Shown: positions 1 through 12,985 of the stretch, in pieces
Layout of the letters: every line of letters starts with the position of its first letter
Numbering within the stretch: the stretch's first letter is position 1
Origin: Mytilus galloprovincialis
Taxonomy: Eukaryota > Mollusca > Bivalvia > Mytilida > Mytilidae
NCBI RefSeq assembly: GCF_965363235.1
Contig: NC_134846.1
Location: 32,064,218 to 32,128,217 of the forward strand
Length of the DNA stretch: 64,000 bases
Direction of reading: 5' to 3'
Translations under genes and position numbers: made by a program
The notes under the pieces: model-generated
What the model saw: only the letters and a program-made list of their open reading frames with translations
Database searches by the model: none
Told to the model about the DNA's origin: nothing

Positions 1-285
1 ATAATACAATCTACCACACTTGTGCCATTAGGTTGAAAACAAGTAAAATTACCATTTGAATCACCCAACATACGGTCATTCAGTATTCTGAGTTTAAAAG
101 TAATACATAATTGAAGTAATTGCTTGCCTCTAGCATCAACTTTATTATCACAACTCTTCCTTTTCTGTAACCCAATATTATATTCATATTCTTCATCATC
201 CATTGCAAATGGATCATATGTATCATTCTCTATAAAATCTAATTCTGACCCAGTCCTTGCATTTAAGTCTCCACACATATCATTT
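1..285 (-). mobile_element. LINE endonuclease-domain fragment
   Basis: The minus strand reads open from about 285 to the window edge. It gives a peptide with GDLNARTG near its start, then LLQLCITFKLRILN, GDSNGNFTC and TSVVDCI. This order (GDxNARTG, then LNxR-GD-G-FTC, then SxVDxI) is the apurinic-type endonuclease/phosphatase fold used by non-LTR retrotransposons (LINEs). The D and N of GDLN and the final D are catalytic in that family. No reverse transcriptase is visible because the element runs off the left edge. Its right end abuts sequence homologous to the 3' flank of the second SLC16 copy, so this looks like an insertion beside the duplicated gene. Clade not assigned. Confidence 0.75.
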
Positions 286-2021
286 GTCATATAATTGCAA
301 CATAATGTTTAAAACATTAAAAACATAAATGTTCCTGAATTTTGCATAACTGTGTCATGGAATTTCAATATAATGTTTAAAAGATTAAAAAAATAATTCA
401 TTAAATAACAAATAGAAATACTAAATACACAATATAAGCGCTCTCTCTGCCCTTATTATACATTAATAAGGATTTGAGCATGAAAATAAGCTGCAGCTTG
501 ATTTGTTTACATAGTACTATCCAATTATTCAATTATTTTGGCACAATTGTTTCCAGTTTTCTGCAATCCCTTGGGTTATGGTATCTGAGGAGTTTTTACT
601 CATTTAAACTGATTGCATGCTTATTTTCCGAATTCCGTTTATACATTTTAATCATTTTGGAGCGTTTTTTCTTGTTCTTTTGAGAGATGTAAGGAACACA
701 ATGATACCGGAAATACAGATACAGCAGCCTGCGGAATAAAATGTTTTGTCATAGCTATAGCTGTCGTATAACCATCCTAAAATAAATAAATATAATATAT
801 AAATGTGTATATGCAAAACACCTCGTGACTTCAAAAAAGAATATTTAAGGAAAAACAGATCAACACATTTACAATCAAATTATTTAATGAATGGCTATTA
901 TTTATTTTGAATTTTTTTAACCATAAAATTAATTTTTGACTCTTCACATTGAATAATCCGCGAAGCGGATTGTGTAAAATGTGAAGAGTCAAAAAATAAT
1001 TATATAGTTCAATAAATTCAAAATAAATTATTGACATGCATTATAAATAAATTTCTATCAAAACTAAGGCTCAAAGAACTTTTTATATTATTTATATTAA
1101 CAATAACAACGTACACACATGTTGGCGTATGAATAAACAACGCGTCAGAGTGGGCGTGTCGCCATAAAAATTGACAACATTGAAACTAATACTTTTTGCC
1201 AATCAGAAGAAAGTAAATACACCAAATTTATTTATTAGTGAATGCACATGCAGTTGTAGGTTTTGAAACTTGTCAGCTGCGGCGTTAATGAATCATCAAT
1301 CAATCAATTAAAACTCGTTATAAATCAGCATGAATCATGTTTTATGGAATTCGCTTTTACGTTGTTTGGTATTTTTATTTAGTTGGAGAACTTAGACTGG
1401 TAAAAAACGTTCAAATATGCAAATCAAGATGACAACAATTCAAAGTCGAAACATAAGAAATATGGTAGGTTCTGAAAAATGGGACGGCTTGGACGAATGA
1501 CCTCATTGGTGTGGTTTTCCCTCACAATGTTATATACATAACAGAAGACGGAACAATTTTTCAATCATGTTCATGTATGTTGTAAGCACACTTTTAAAAA
1601 AAGGTAACTAAACTGTTTGACAGGACATTTTAGTTCTTTAACCTTTTTATAAGTGGTGTGAATTTGCAGACCTATATTCCACGGTATTTAACCTTGTCCT
1701 AAGTGGGGAGAGTTGGTAGACCTATATTCAACGGGATTTTGGCCTTTTTCATAAGTGGGGCGAATCGGCAGTGAAGAGTTGGGTGATTTTTTTAAAAGTT
1801 TGGCGATTGGACAGTGCAGCGAATTGTCATGAATTCATCAGGATCACAACAGAGTCAGGATATGTATGTTGTCTACATTTAAAATCCCAACCTAGCTAAC
1901 TTGACACTTCTATATTGATTCGTCTAAAAATTGAACCCGATGGTAATTATGATTAATGCAGTCCAAACTGTTTACCCTTTCGGTTCATATCAGTTCACCA
2001 AATTCATGTATATATATATAT

Positions 2022-2185
2022 ACAACTCGTCTAAACATCAACCCAACAATGTTAGATCTGTAAATTTGCTTTCGCAAATTTTTGGTTCTTCCCTCGCCGG
2101 GATTCGAACCCATGCTACTGAGATATCGTGACACCAAATCGCCTGCACTGCAGCCGTCCCGCTAGACCACACGACCACCTGGGCT
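2022..2185 (-). mobile_element. tRNA-derived SINE, copy 1
   Basis: On the minus strand the unit begins AGCCCAGGTGGTCGTGTGG, contains an A-box-like TGGTCTAGCGG and a B-box GGTTCGAATCC, then a small palindrome (AATTTGCGAAAGCAAATT) and ends in ACGAGTTG plus a TA-repeat tail. The tRNA-like acceptor ends do not pair, so this is a SINE head and not a tRNA gene. It lies in the intron of the decaying transporter. Copies recur at 19836-20000 and 50837-50947. Confidence 0.8.
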
Positions 2186-2196
2186 CTCTTATTCAC

Positions 2197-2260
<64 letters not shown>
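2197..2260. repeat. (TA)n microsatellite
   Basis: About 60 bases of uninterrupted alternating T and A next to the SINE head. The Tyr-Ile polypeptides it encodes in several frames are artefacts. Confidence 0.95.
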
Positions 2261-2267
<7 letters not shown>

Positions 2268-4640
2268 GTTGGGCCATATTTCATATTTGATATTCTATCT
2301 TGTGTTTTATGAACTACTGTTTGTCTAAAAATATTTATTCCAGCCATTTGACTTTGGTCTGGTCTTGTCTTTGACCTGTATCTTTTTTTTTTAATTGCCA
2401 GTTGTAATCTTTTTTCCATAGATACGGGACTGTACCGGGGGACAACAATTTCTTATTATTCGTTATTATTTTGTTTACTATTTATTTCAATTATATGCAA
2501 TTATTTACACTTTATTCTGTATTTTGTAAACATAAATAGAAATAACTTATAATTTGCTATTTACTATCCATTCCAAGTTTACATTCGATATATTAATTAT
2601 CAGTGACCACTTTTAATTGATAATAAGTAGCAGATACAAGTTATTTCTAGTATATTGATGTTGACATTATACAGAAAAACGTGAAATTAATTCACATTAA
2701 ATGAAACCCAAGAGATAACGGATTTTGGAAAAGAGAGGGAGGGCTCATGAAACTTGTTCTGTTCCCAAAAACATTATTTCCTCACGAGGAAAAAAAGAAG
2801 ACCGGCGTCATATAGACAATAGTGAAATAAATTAAATTACGCTTGAAGCAATTTTTTTTTAAAGCTTACCCACTACTGGTGGTCCGACTAAAGAAGATAC
2901 TCCTTGAAGAAACATTACAACTCCATAAGCATCAGAAAGTTTATCTATCCCAAGAATATCTACAATTATTAAAGAAGTGAGTACTTCGGTGGAAGCTGAA
3001 AAGAGTCCAAACAGTCCAGCAAGTATTATAATGGAAGAAAAGTGGTAAATAACGGAACTATAGCTACAACTGCACCTGTCAATAACAAACTTCCACTATA
3101 TAGATATCGTCGATTTATCTGCTTTCTATCACCAAGGAAACCATACAGCAAGATTCCAAAGGTATGCAAATATATCATTAAGTCAACCATAAACATAGCT
3201 CTTTCTTGTGTATTGTCAATACTTGTAGCTCGGTTTACATATAATAAGTAGGGTACGTCATATCCAATATACAGAATAAAGCCAGAGAGTGCAAACATAA
3301 CATAACGTACATTTGTGAAAATTGAAATGTCAAACAACGGTTTGTTCATTTGTTTACATGGAGTCTTCGTAGTTTCACGGAAATCATGACAGCTAACAGG
3401 ATTGGACTTATAATTGTCTTTCGATTTAAGAGACTTTGAAACTAGGAAATCCTCGTCAATAGGAGTTAATTCAATCGCATGGTCCACGTGATCTTGTTCA
3501 GTAAATATTTTATCATCACAGTCTGAATCTTGAACTTTTATATATTCTTTGGCACCTTCAAGAGGTTTGAAGGCAGCGCCACAGACTACAATATTCAAAG
3601 AAATAGCACCTAAAATCATGACAGCACCACGCCAACTATATGACATAATGAGATATTGATATAAAGGAACGAATATCTGAGTTACAATTACGGCGCGACA
3701 ACGTGAAATTCCTGTAGCTAGGGTCCTTTTCTTTTCAAAATACATCGCAACCACAACAATCGAGTTCAAATAAGGCATCGAAATACCCAGACCGGCTATA
3801 AAACCATATGTTACCGCCATAGCCTCTACGGAATTGACAAAAGTACTTGATATCAAGCCTATGGCAGTAATCAGTCCACCAATTATAGTCGCTTTCCTAA
3901 AACCAATTCGGTTTGTTACAAAGCTTGCAATTGGTCCACATAACAATGGAACGGCAACAAATATCGATCCGATCCTTGCAGTTTTACTCCTTGATTCTTG
4001 AAAATAATCCAATAGACTGACATGCAATTCCCCAAGCGAATAAGAGCAACCAAGTGTAATCACGTTGATAATCAAAGCAGAAAATACAACAACCCAACCC
4101 CATCCGCCGTCCGGTGCTTCTACCTTACCACGCCGTATTGATTTTGATACTGGGACTGGTTTATCGCTGCATTCTTCTGTCATTTCAAATCTATTTGTAT
4201 AAACAGAAATCATAGGTTTATTAATGAAACATATTTAGGGTGTGAAATGGATGTATTGGTTTATTTTGTCTTCTTTACTTGTTCCGTATACTACATATTT
4301 ATTATACGTGTACAATAAATGCGTTACAATTGCAGTTACGTTACTACAGAAAGAGTGGTTATATTTCACTTGATTTTGAAAAACATGTAATACGAATAAA
4401 GTAGATTGATATGATTTGTTTGTCTTAGCAAAATGTCCCCTGCCACCACCTGTGTAATTGATGAATAAAATTCTGTGTCGACAGTAACAAGGTGTACATG
4501 GTGTACAACAGGAACATAATTACATTATAAAGTGTATATCGAGATTTTGTTGCCATAGATCACTGGAATAGAAGTATGGTGACTTTGTCTGCTTCCGACC
4601 CCTTGCAAGAGTAGGGCGTCAGTTCTGCTGTGTGGGATGT

Positions 4641-6772
4641 GCAACCACTAAGGTTATTTATAGTTAATTTGTTCTCGTCTTGAGCATACATTTAATATTT
4701 GCCACTGGATGTTAAGCAAACAATAATTAATCAATCGAACTCCCAGTTATATGAAAGTAAACATAGGGTTTTTACAATTTGATGGGTATACAAAATTTCT
4801 AAATTTGATGAGATTAATCAACAAATCATAAGATAAAAAAGTTGAAAAGGTGTGTATATAATTATTCTGTATTCAAGAAATATAATAGTTTAAGGAATAC
4901 TATGATTTTAGAAATGGTCAGTGAACAGTTCAGGAAAGATGTTTGTTGTGTTTTCCTCGTAATCATTTGAAAATAATATCAGCTAATTGGTATAAATAAA
5001 CTCATCATAGATACCAGGACTAAAATTTTACACTTAAGCCAAAAGCGCGTTTCGTCTACTAAAGACTCATCAGTGACGCTCAAATAGAAAATATTTAAAA
5101 GGCCGAATAAATTACGAAATTGAAGAAGATTGAAGACCAAAAATTCCTATAAGTTTTGCCAAATACAGCTAAGGTAATCTATTCCTGAGGTAAAAAAGGT
5201 ATGTGATCCTTAAGCCACTGGTTGTAACCTTGAATTTAACTTTCTCATAATATTTCAAAATAGCAATTATTTAGTTGCTTTAATACTAGGTTGAACAAAT
5301 CGCTTCGTTAGAGTATATTCTAGTCGTGATATTTTCAAATATTTGATATATTGTCAAAAACAATGATGATTTCGTTAATTATTTCAGACCTGAAAGCTTG
5401 AGTAAACCATATAGTCCGTAACCTTTGGATCCAAAATATTCTGAAGCCAAAAATTGTCAATGATGATATAGAATCCCTAGTCATGAAGCCTTTCTGGATC
5501 AGGGGTAGTGACCAAAGAAAATTATGTTAAAAACTGTAATGAATTATTGAAAATTTTAGCCAAAACTGACGTTACAACACAAATATATTTGAAGGGTCAT
5601 TTCTTTGTCATTTTTAATGTAATATGTTGCTAAAGGGATGTATATGTTACCGCAAAATTTCAATGATTTTGAGAAAGCCTTGAAATAATTGGAGATTTTA
5701 TAAAAATGATTATTTTTTGAAATAATTGGGGATTTTATAAAATCAAGGAAGATATTGCTAGGGATTATATAAACTTCCTGATTACATATTTAGACTTTTG
5801 AATTGGAAATATGTTTTTCTTAATATAAATAGACAAGTTATTCTGTATTAGGAGTTATTAACTATTACTTCTATGTGAAATTTGTAATGTTTTAGCTTGA
5901 ATAAAAAAACACACCAAAATATAAGGAACTTACTCCAATGGTTGATGCATTTCCGTAAAAAGTATTGGATCAAAATGACGGTTCAATATGGTTACTACAA
6001 AGCTAAAAAAAGACCTAAAGTCACATGACTTAGCAAATTAATTGAAAAGTGTATTGTCATATAAAAAAAATGTAAATGGTAATACAATATATGCTGTCAA
6101 ATCATATGATAAATAATTTAATCGTTCTTAAAAAATGTGTGTCATTTTAAAATAACATTTCAATTCAATTGTGTTGTTATATAATAGTAATTTAAGTAAT
6201 GAGGAAAAGTTTTTATTTATGTTTCATGATGATAGAGTTTGCTATTTTACAGCCAAAATCTGCCATGAAGTACTTTATAGAGAAAGTGTATTTTATACTC
6301 GTAATAAGTGTATATAATTTTGTTTGTTTTCATTTGTATAATTATTTTTAATAGTATGGTGTTTTATGCTAAGATATATAGATATATGTTATAGATGTAA
6401 TATAAATGTATTTTAATATGTGTTTGTACAGTCTCTCATAACACCTTTAAGAATGGCTCTTTTATAAATTGATCTGTTAATATTGTATTGTATATCAAAT
6501 TTAAAAAAAAAAAAAAAAACATATAAAAGAATATGAACTATGCTTGATTTAGCATATTAATCTATTGCAATAAAAAATCATAATATCTAATAAAATTTGT
6601 AGATTTAGCTAACAAAGTCCTTGTATTTGTATAAAGTAACATTCGTTTATAGTGGAAAATTGTTTTAACGTTGAATAAGCTACAATTAAAAATTGCTTGC
6701 TGGTCCCTCTCTGTGATTACCATTATATTACGCTGGTTCATTTCCCAATCAATCTGTCACCAAGGGAAGGTA
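4641..6772. other. AT-rich intergenic stretch
   Basis: No open frame with gene-like composition. It holds one dispersed-repeat fragment (5001-5205) and several A- or T-runs. Confidence 0.6.
5001..5205 (+). repeat. Dispersed repeat with GCGCGTTTCGTCT core
   Basis: Contains aagcgcgtttcgtctac followed by gactcatcagtgacgctc, a combination I recognise as a common mussel interspersed repeat. Only one copy is in the window. Ends are not sharply defined. Confidence 0.5.
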
Positions 6773-6783
6773 AATAAATCGAT

Positions 6784-7383
6784 ATATGTGGTGGTGTTTA
6801 ACGACCTTGACTGGCCTTTCAGCCCTCGCACGGTCGGCTCGGTGCCCGAAGGCGTTTGGTGAGCTTTAAATATTCTGGAGCCATGGGTCAGGAACAAGTA
6901 GTGGAGGTCGCAATATGGAGGCCGCCATCTTGGTTTTGGTGAGTTGTTTTTGGTTTTTGACTATTTTGTTGTTTTTTCTTCACTAACGGCTGCTTTCAGG
7001 GCCAGTTTGGTCAGCTTGGCAGCCCGCTAGCCTCGATGATGGAGTACTGGTAGATGATCTCGGACGTAGTTCAAAAGATGACAGGAAGCGTTATCAGGAC
7101 CAAAGCCGTGAGGCAGTGAAATGAAGGTCGTATCACCCAACAGCCTAGGATACAGCCCTCGGACGTTAATCGGCATAACACTCCCCATGATACAATGGTT
7201 TTGGAGTGCATGTTAACGCGGGTACGCCAACCGCTACGTCTATCTGTACGGCATGGATTGGTTTCTGTCATCTTAAGTAGTAAGTCGTTGATATCTAACT
7301 GTAAACCCTCATCGAAGATAGCGGGTAAAGTAGAGCTGGCCCAGCACGTCCGTTCAGCTGTAATGACTGAGACGTGGTGAATG
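6784..7383. mobile_element. 600-bp GC-richer insertion, unknown type
   Basis: An 11-bp direct repeat aataaatcgat at 6773-6783 and 7384-7394 bounds a segment visibly richer in G and C than its surroundings. No terminal inverted repeats, poly(A) tail or long frame is seen. Inside are a perfect YY1-type motif GCCGCCATCTTGG (6921-6933) and an intron-like segment 6939-6999 with GTGAGT donor, CACTAAC branch-like site, pyrimidine tract and TTTCAG acceptor. An 11-bp duplication would suit target-primed retrotransposition (SINE, LINE or retrocopy), but the donor is unrecognised. Confidence 0.45.
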
Positions 7384-7394
7384 AATAAATCGAT

Positions 7395-9190
7395 TTTCGT
7401 TCATAGTCTTTTTCAAAAATGATGAACTGTTCTTTATATTGGTATGTAATCATTTTAAACGTTTCAAATTTATGAAATTATATTCGTACATCAATGTTTT
7501 TGATACACCAATAACAAAAACTGAAATATATTGAAATGATACATTTTGTAATTATTCAAAATTATATCAGAAACCTAAACTTAATTATAAAATAATGAAC
7601 CTGTTAAGGGGAGAGAATACTCGCATAACTTTTTCGAATTGGCACATAATACAATGAAATGTCACTCTTGCATACAAATGGTACATCAATATAATTAATT
7701 ATCTGCGAAATCGTCCCCCACCTTCAATGATGATTCTAAATTATAAATATAACCAAAAGTTGTTAATCTATAGATAGTTAAGACTAATGAAAGCTAACCC
7801 AATGTAAAAATATTTCTTTGCAATTTTTTAAAACTTCCTCAGAAAAATACTCGAGCCACTTGACTTTCATAGCTCAAAATTAACGTTTTTACACAATATT
7901 TGAATAAAGTAGTTGAAGATTATTCGCTTCTCAAAGTGTAAGACGCATAAAAAATCGTATGCTTGCACCATCCTACCGAAATACGGATTTAATTAAGTCC
8001 TGAACATTTCGACATTTCTTCGTATATTTTGAACAAGACCGGTTTTAACCAAATCACAAGTACGTGTTAAGATCCGACTAAATACCTATTTTCCTATATG
8101 GTCAGGTAAAGTTGCTACTTGATTATCGATGACACAACTATCCACCAACGTTCAAACAAGTTGCTTTCTTTAAAAAAAAAAAAAATGCAATCGTACACCC
8201 AAATACTTGTTTCAATTGGCATTAAATATAAGACAATTGTTTAATAAAGATGTATTGTTTTTTTCATATAAGAATTAAAAACTGACATTGATTGTTTACT
8301 TAATGAAACTACAGTTCAATGTGGGTAGATATATTCTTGCTAAAGGAATCATTGCCCGCAACCAAGGATTTTTGCCCCTCTCTCCCGAAAGACAACATGC
8401 TAAGTCACCCACTTGATGTTCCATTCTAAGGTGCTGTTTTTTTAAAGAGTTAGTTTTTAGGCTAAAGTTTAAATACAAATGTGAAGAAATGTAATCAATT
8501 AATGATTATTTGTGTTCAAGAAATGCAATACATGAACCTGTAAAATAGATGTTTTTTATTCAAATTTGATATTGATAATTATTATTATCTTTACACCTGC
8601 TCTGCAATTTTTTGTTACGCTTAGGGTAGTAAGCATTGGTAATTTTAAGTTGTGTGCTTTGTGCTCTAAAAAGCTTTAGACGGCAAACCACTTTTGTTAA
8701 AAACAAAAACTTATTAAAAACTTTAATCGCTTTGAAGATATTTTCCCTCAGGGGTTTACGCAATGAAGTAGATATAAGCAATTAAAGTCAACCATGTTTG
8801 AAGATATTCAATATGCTTGAATGGCAGGGGCATTTTTTGTCAAATTCATGTGCACCGATTTGACTCAAATCCTTACATTAACTTACTCAAATGTATGTTT
8901 AAACTGTTAACATTTACAATGCATGCACCAGATAATATGTATCTGCATTTCATGTCATCTAATTAGCATCAAGATGACCTCTGAAGTCTGCCGACAACAA
9001 AGAATCAGATATAAAAACATAACGAATACGTGCAATTGGATTTTTCTCTGTCTGTTTGATTTCTCATTAAAGGTTAAAGAAATTTATTTATCATCATTTA
9101 TAAGATTTTATATTAAGTGGATCGAGTCAGTCAAACAAATGGGTTAACCGTTTTTCACCTTCAATTATGTATTCCTGGCATGTCATGCCA
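7395..9190. other. AT-rich intergenic stretch, no gene seen
   Basis: No recognisable coding region, repeat boundary or RNA gene. Short frames lack splice context and protein-like composition. Confidence 0.6.
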
Positions 9191-9195
9191 TGTAA

Positions 9196-9525
9196 TGTCC
9201 TTTTAGTGGTATATTTAACATTGCCATAAAGCGCGAGATTTGGCAAACACCAAACCAGGTTCAAACTACCATTTTTCTTAAAATGTCTTGTACATAGTCG
9301 ATCAGGAATATGGCAGTTGTAAGTTAATAGTTCGTTTCTATGTATGTTGCATTGTCTTTTGCTTTTTTTTGTACTTCCATGTTTCTGTTGTTTCGTTGTT
9401 TTCCTCTTATAGTTGATGTGTTTCGCTCGATTTTAGTGTGCAACCCGAACTTGTTTTCACTCAATCGATTTATGAAAAGCGGTATACTACTGTTGTCTTT
9501 ATTTGTCAAATTGACATTCCTTTCC
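9196..9525 (+). repeat. Dispersed repeat, first of a direct pair
   Basis: Starts atgtccttttagtggtatat and runs through tagttcgtttctatgtatgt and tagttgatgtgtttcgctcg to cggtatactactgttgtct. It is about 80% similar by eye to 9930-10235. Frames within it are shadows of the repeat. Confidence 0.7.
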
Positions 9526-9929
9526 TATAATAGCTGAAGATGCTTAGTTTCTGAGAGCTATCCATGAGATTGCCAATTTGCGTACCTGTTATCTGAAATG
9601 CTATACTCATTGTTTTATTCTAAATATGATGCTTACTTTCGTACTATCAATCATATTGTAAAGCTGACCATGCATGATTGAATGAATTGCATATAATTTA
9701 CATTTACCATGTGTTTTGACTTAGGCTTGGACTTTTCTGTTGTTATGTAGAGTAAATTAGTGAACTGTCTGCAATCCTGCGTTTAAGTGTTGCCCTGTCG
9801 AGAAATGTGTCTGATAAAATGCTGAAGTGACCGGAAGTGTTGATAACTGCGAGTAACAAAATATTCAATAATGAGTAGTTTAGTATTATTGTATAGTATT
9901 TGTACTTTAGTCCTGTCATACAATGTTGT

Positions 9930-10235
9930 CCTTTTAGTGTTATATTTAACATTGCCATAAAAGTGCGAGGTTTGGCTAGCCATAAAACCAGGTTCGACCC
10001 ACCATTTTCCCTTAAATGTCCTGTAACAAGTCAGGAAAATAGCAGTTGTTATCTTATAGTTCGTTTCTGTGTATGTAAAATTGTCGTTTGGTTTTTTGTT
10101 GCACTTCAGTGTTTCTGTTGTTTATTTGTTTTCTTATAGTTGATGTGTTTCCCTCGGTTTTAGTTTGTAACCCCAGATTTTTTCTCTCACTCGATTTATG
10201 ACTTACTACGTTTTCCTTTATTTAGACATATACAC
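9930..10235 (+). repeat. Dispersed repeat, second of a direct pair
   Basis: Same order of blocks as 9196-9525 (tgtccttttagtgttatat, tagttcgtttctgtgtatgt, tagttgatgtgtttccctcg). The pair lies downstream of the intact transporter gene. Confidence 0.7.
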
Positions 10236-10734
10236 ATAATACACAACCACGCTATAACTTATTGTCACAAACTATTCATTTGGTTTGACGCATGGTGTAG
10301 AATTATTCCCTGCTATTTCATTGTTTACAGTTTCTTGATTTAATCATTCAATTTAATTTGAAACGATAGAACTATGGTAAAACTATTGTTTCTGTTGTGA
10401 TTCAATTTATTTGTGAATCTTGATGCATCTGTTTTACTGGAAACCTTGGGTTTTTGTTGTTCTAAAAATCATTCTTATCAATTTTCGTGAAAATCCATGA
10501 CTAAGTTGTTGATGAATGGAAACTGAATCTGTAGAATGTATTGAAAATTTTTTAGTCAATTTATCAGAAAAATATCAAAAATATAGAAAAAAAATATTTT
10601 CAATTTTAGCTCTGGATTTTGATCATAAAAAGCTACAAACCAGACAGTAAAATCACCTCGAAACTGAAAGGATTAAGACTAAGAATCATGATACATCTAA
10701 TAAAAATAAAATTTTACTGAATTTGCATAACATT
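10236..10734. other. AT-rich spacer, nothing recognised
   Basis: Between the repeat pair and the second duplication unit. No frame, repeat or RNA signal seen. Confidence 0.6.
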
Positions 10735-11100
10735 AGTCATATAATTGCTACATAATGTTTAAAACATTAAAAACATACATTTTCCTGAATTTGCATAACT
10801 TTTGTCATATAATTGCAGCATAATGTTTAAACGATTAAAAAAAATAATTCATTATTAATAAATAAAAATAGAAATACTGAAGACACTATCAGCTCTCTCT
10901 CTTTCTCTCTTTCTGCTCTCCTTATAAATTAAGAAGGATATGAACTTCAAATTATGTTGCAGCTTGATTACCATATATATAGTACTATCAAATTGCTCAA
11001 TTATTTCGGCTAGGTTGTTTTTTTTCAATTCCTTTGGTTCTTGTCTTTCATAAATTTGTACTCATTTCAACTGATTTCATGCTTGTTTTCCGTACATATT

Positions 11101-12985
11101 TTAATCATTTTGGCGTGTTTCTTTCTTCTGTTTTATAAAAGATGTAAGCAACACAATGATACCGGAAATACCGATACAGCTGCCTGCGGAATAAAATGTT
11201 TTGTCATAGCTACCAGACGTGTCGTATAACCATCCTAAAATAAATAAATATATAATAACTACTCTAGTAAAAGGGTAAAATGATCATATAAACTATATAA
11301 CGATATAAGCAAAACTATAGGTCTAAATAGAAAGTGAACTCGTGTAATTGGATTATACTAGGTCTTTTTAATTTCATATAATAGATTAAAAATATATGTT
11401 AATCTTCGTTTTTACCTGTATAAGAATGATTTTTTTTTTGGACGAATCAGTAAATCAAATTATTTACCTTTGTTTCACTTTCAATGTTGACATCCTTTTC
11501 CTTTAAACAACTTAACACGCACAATACGTGCGTTATCCATCTCTAGCTAAGGATTAAATTGAAATTAAATTACGCTTGCGTAAAATTTTATAAAAACTTA
11601 CCCGCTACTGGTGGCCCGACTAAATTAGACACTCCCTGAAGAAACATTACAACTCCATAGGCATCAGTTAGTTTATCTATTCCCAAAATGTCTACAATTA
11701 TCACGGAAGTAAGTGCCTCGGCAGAAGCAGACAAGAGTCCAAAAAGTCCGGCAAGTATTGTGCAAGGAAGAAACGTTGTAAATATTGGAACTATAGTTAA
11801 AACTATACCTGTCAATAACAAACTTCCGCTATATAGATATCGTCGATTTATTTGCTTCCTGTCACCAAGGAAACCATAAAGTAGATTTCCCAAAGTGTGT
11901 GAGATTCCGATTACAGCAACCATATACGAAGCTCTCTTTTCTGTAATGCCAAAATTCTTAGCTCGGTCAACAGTGAATACGTAAGGCACGTCATACCAAA
12001 AATACAGAATAATGCTGGAGAATGTAAACATAACAAAACGTGCATTTGTAAAGATAGAAATGTCAATTAAGGGTTTGTTCATTCGTTTGCATGGAGACTT
12101 TGTAGTTTCACGGAGATCATGACAGCTAACAGCTGCTCTAACTATAGACGGTGAAGTGGCAACAGACTCCCCCAACACTGAATTAGACTCCAAAACGAGA
12201 CTAGGATTTGACTTATAAATATCTTGCGATTTAAGAAATTGTGTTACTACAAAACCACCGTCGATTGGAAGTAATTCAACAGCACCATGATCCCCTTGAT
12301 CAGTAAATGTTCTATCATCACAGTCTGAATCTTGAACTTCATTATATTCTTGAGGACCGTCAAGAGGTTTAAAGACAGCACCACAGACTACAATGTTTAA
12401 AGAAATAGCACCAATAATCAGGACAGCACCACGCCAACTATATGACATAATGAGATATTCGTATAAAGGAGCGAAAATCAACGTTCCAATGCCGGCGCCA
12501 CATTCTGAAATTCCTGTTGCAAGAGTCCTTTTCTTTTCAAAATACATCGCAACCACAACAATTGAGTTCAAATAAGGCATAGAAATACCCAGACCGGCTA
12601 TACAACCATATGTCACCGCCATAGCACTTACGGAATGGACAAAGGCACTTGATATGAAGCCCATGGCAGTAATCAGTCCACCAACTATAGTCGCTTTTCT
12701 AAAACCGAGTCGGTTTGTAATGACACTTGCAATTGGCCCACAAAGCAAAGGAACAGCACAAAATACGGATCCGATCCATGCAGTTGTACTCCTTGATTCT
12801 TGAAAATAGTCCAGAAGAAATACATACAATACTCCAAACGAATAAGAACATCCGTCAGTTATCACGTTGATCATAAATGCAGAAAACACAATCACCCAAC
12901 CCCATCCGCCGTCCGGAGGTTTGACCTTACCATTCCGTATTGATGTAGTCACCGATTCTGTATCATCGCTGCATTCTTCTCCCAT
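11101..12985 (-). CDS. SLC16 monocarboxylate transporter-like protein
   Basis: Two coding exons: 11602-12985 (ATG at the top, GTAAGT donor after the first base of a Gly codon) and 11101-11234 (TTTTAG acceptor, TAA stop). They join in phase to a 505-residue protein. Residues 23-31 are PPDGGWGWV, the SLC16 signature entering helix 1. Around the middle come LGISMPYLNS, KKRTLATGISECGAGIGTLIFAPL and SYSWRGAV. A long polar loop separates helices 6 and 7. The second half has GFLGDRKQINRRYLYSG, and exon 2 supplies GWLYDTSGSYDKTFYSAG followed by the last helix and a basic tail. SLC16 proteins are plasma-membrane carriers of lactate, pyruvate, aromatic amino acids, creatine or other solutes. The substrate here cannot be told from sequence, so I give no member number. 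An in-frame stop just upstream of the ATG supports the start. It is the intact partner of the damaged copy at 652-4183. Confidence 0.92.

Larger units (their letters stand above)
652..4183 (-). pseudogene. SLC16 monocarboxylate transporter-like, decaying copy
   Basis: A twelve-helix major facilitator transporter of the SLC16 family by its N-terminal PDGGWGWVV signature. Exon 1 is 2870-4183 (the start aligns with the paralogue's; an upstream in-frame ATG at 4213 also exists) and exon 2 is 652-776, with GT-AG boundaries. Compared with the paralogue at 11101-12985 it has a one-base deletion near 3030 that stops the frame at FTTFLPL; the sequence downstream stays similar in the shifted frame to the splice site. 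It also lacks a ~24-residue piece of the central loop. Conserved small residues of a middle helix are lost (CGAGIGTL became CRAVIVTQ), charged or polar residues enter helix 1 (GVLYVF became GELHVS), and SGSYD became SYSYD. The 2.1 kb intron has taken up a SINE and a long TA run. I infer a pseudogene in the making; an allelic or assembly indel cannot be excluded for the frameshift alone. Confidence 0.8.
286..4640 (-). repeat. Tandem gene-duplication unit, copy 1
   Basis: The 3' flank (motif cataatgtttaaaacatt at about 301), both SLC16 exons and about 450 bases of 5' flank (agtagggcgtcag... gtgtgggatgt near 4612) all have counterparts, in the same order and strand, at 10735-13915. The offset changes along the unit because copy 1 has a 2.1 kb intron against 0.37 kb, and copy 2 carries a repeat inserted upstream. 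Confidence 0.75.

Noticed and set aside
2050-2185. tRNA gene
   Set aside because: A- and B-box words are present, but acceptor and D stems do not form, and the same unit occurs three times with a TA tail.
2038-2419. Frames with long Tyr-Ile runs
   Set aside because: They read through the TA microsatellite and the SINE.
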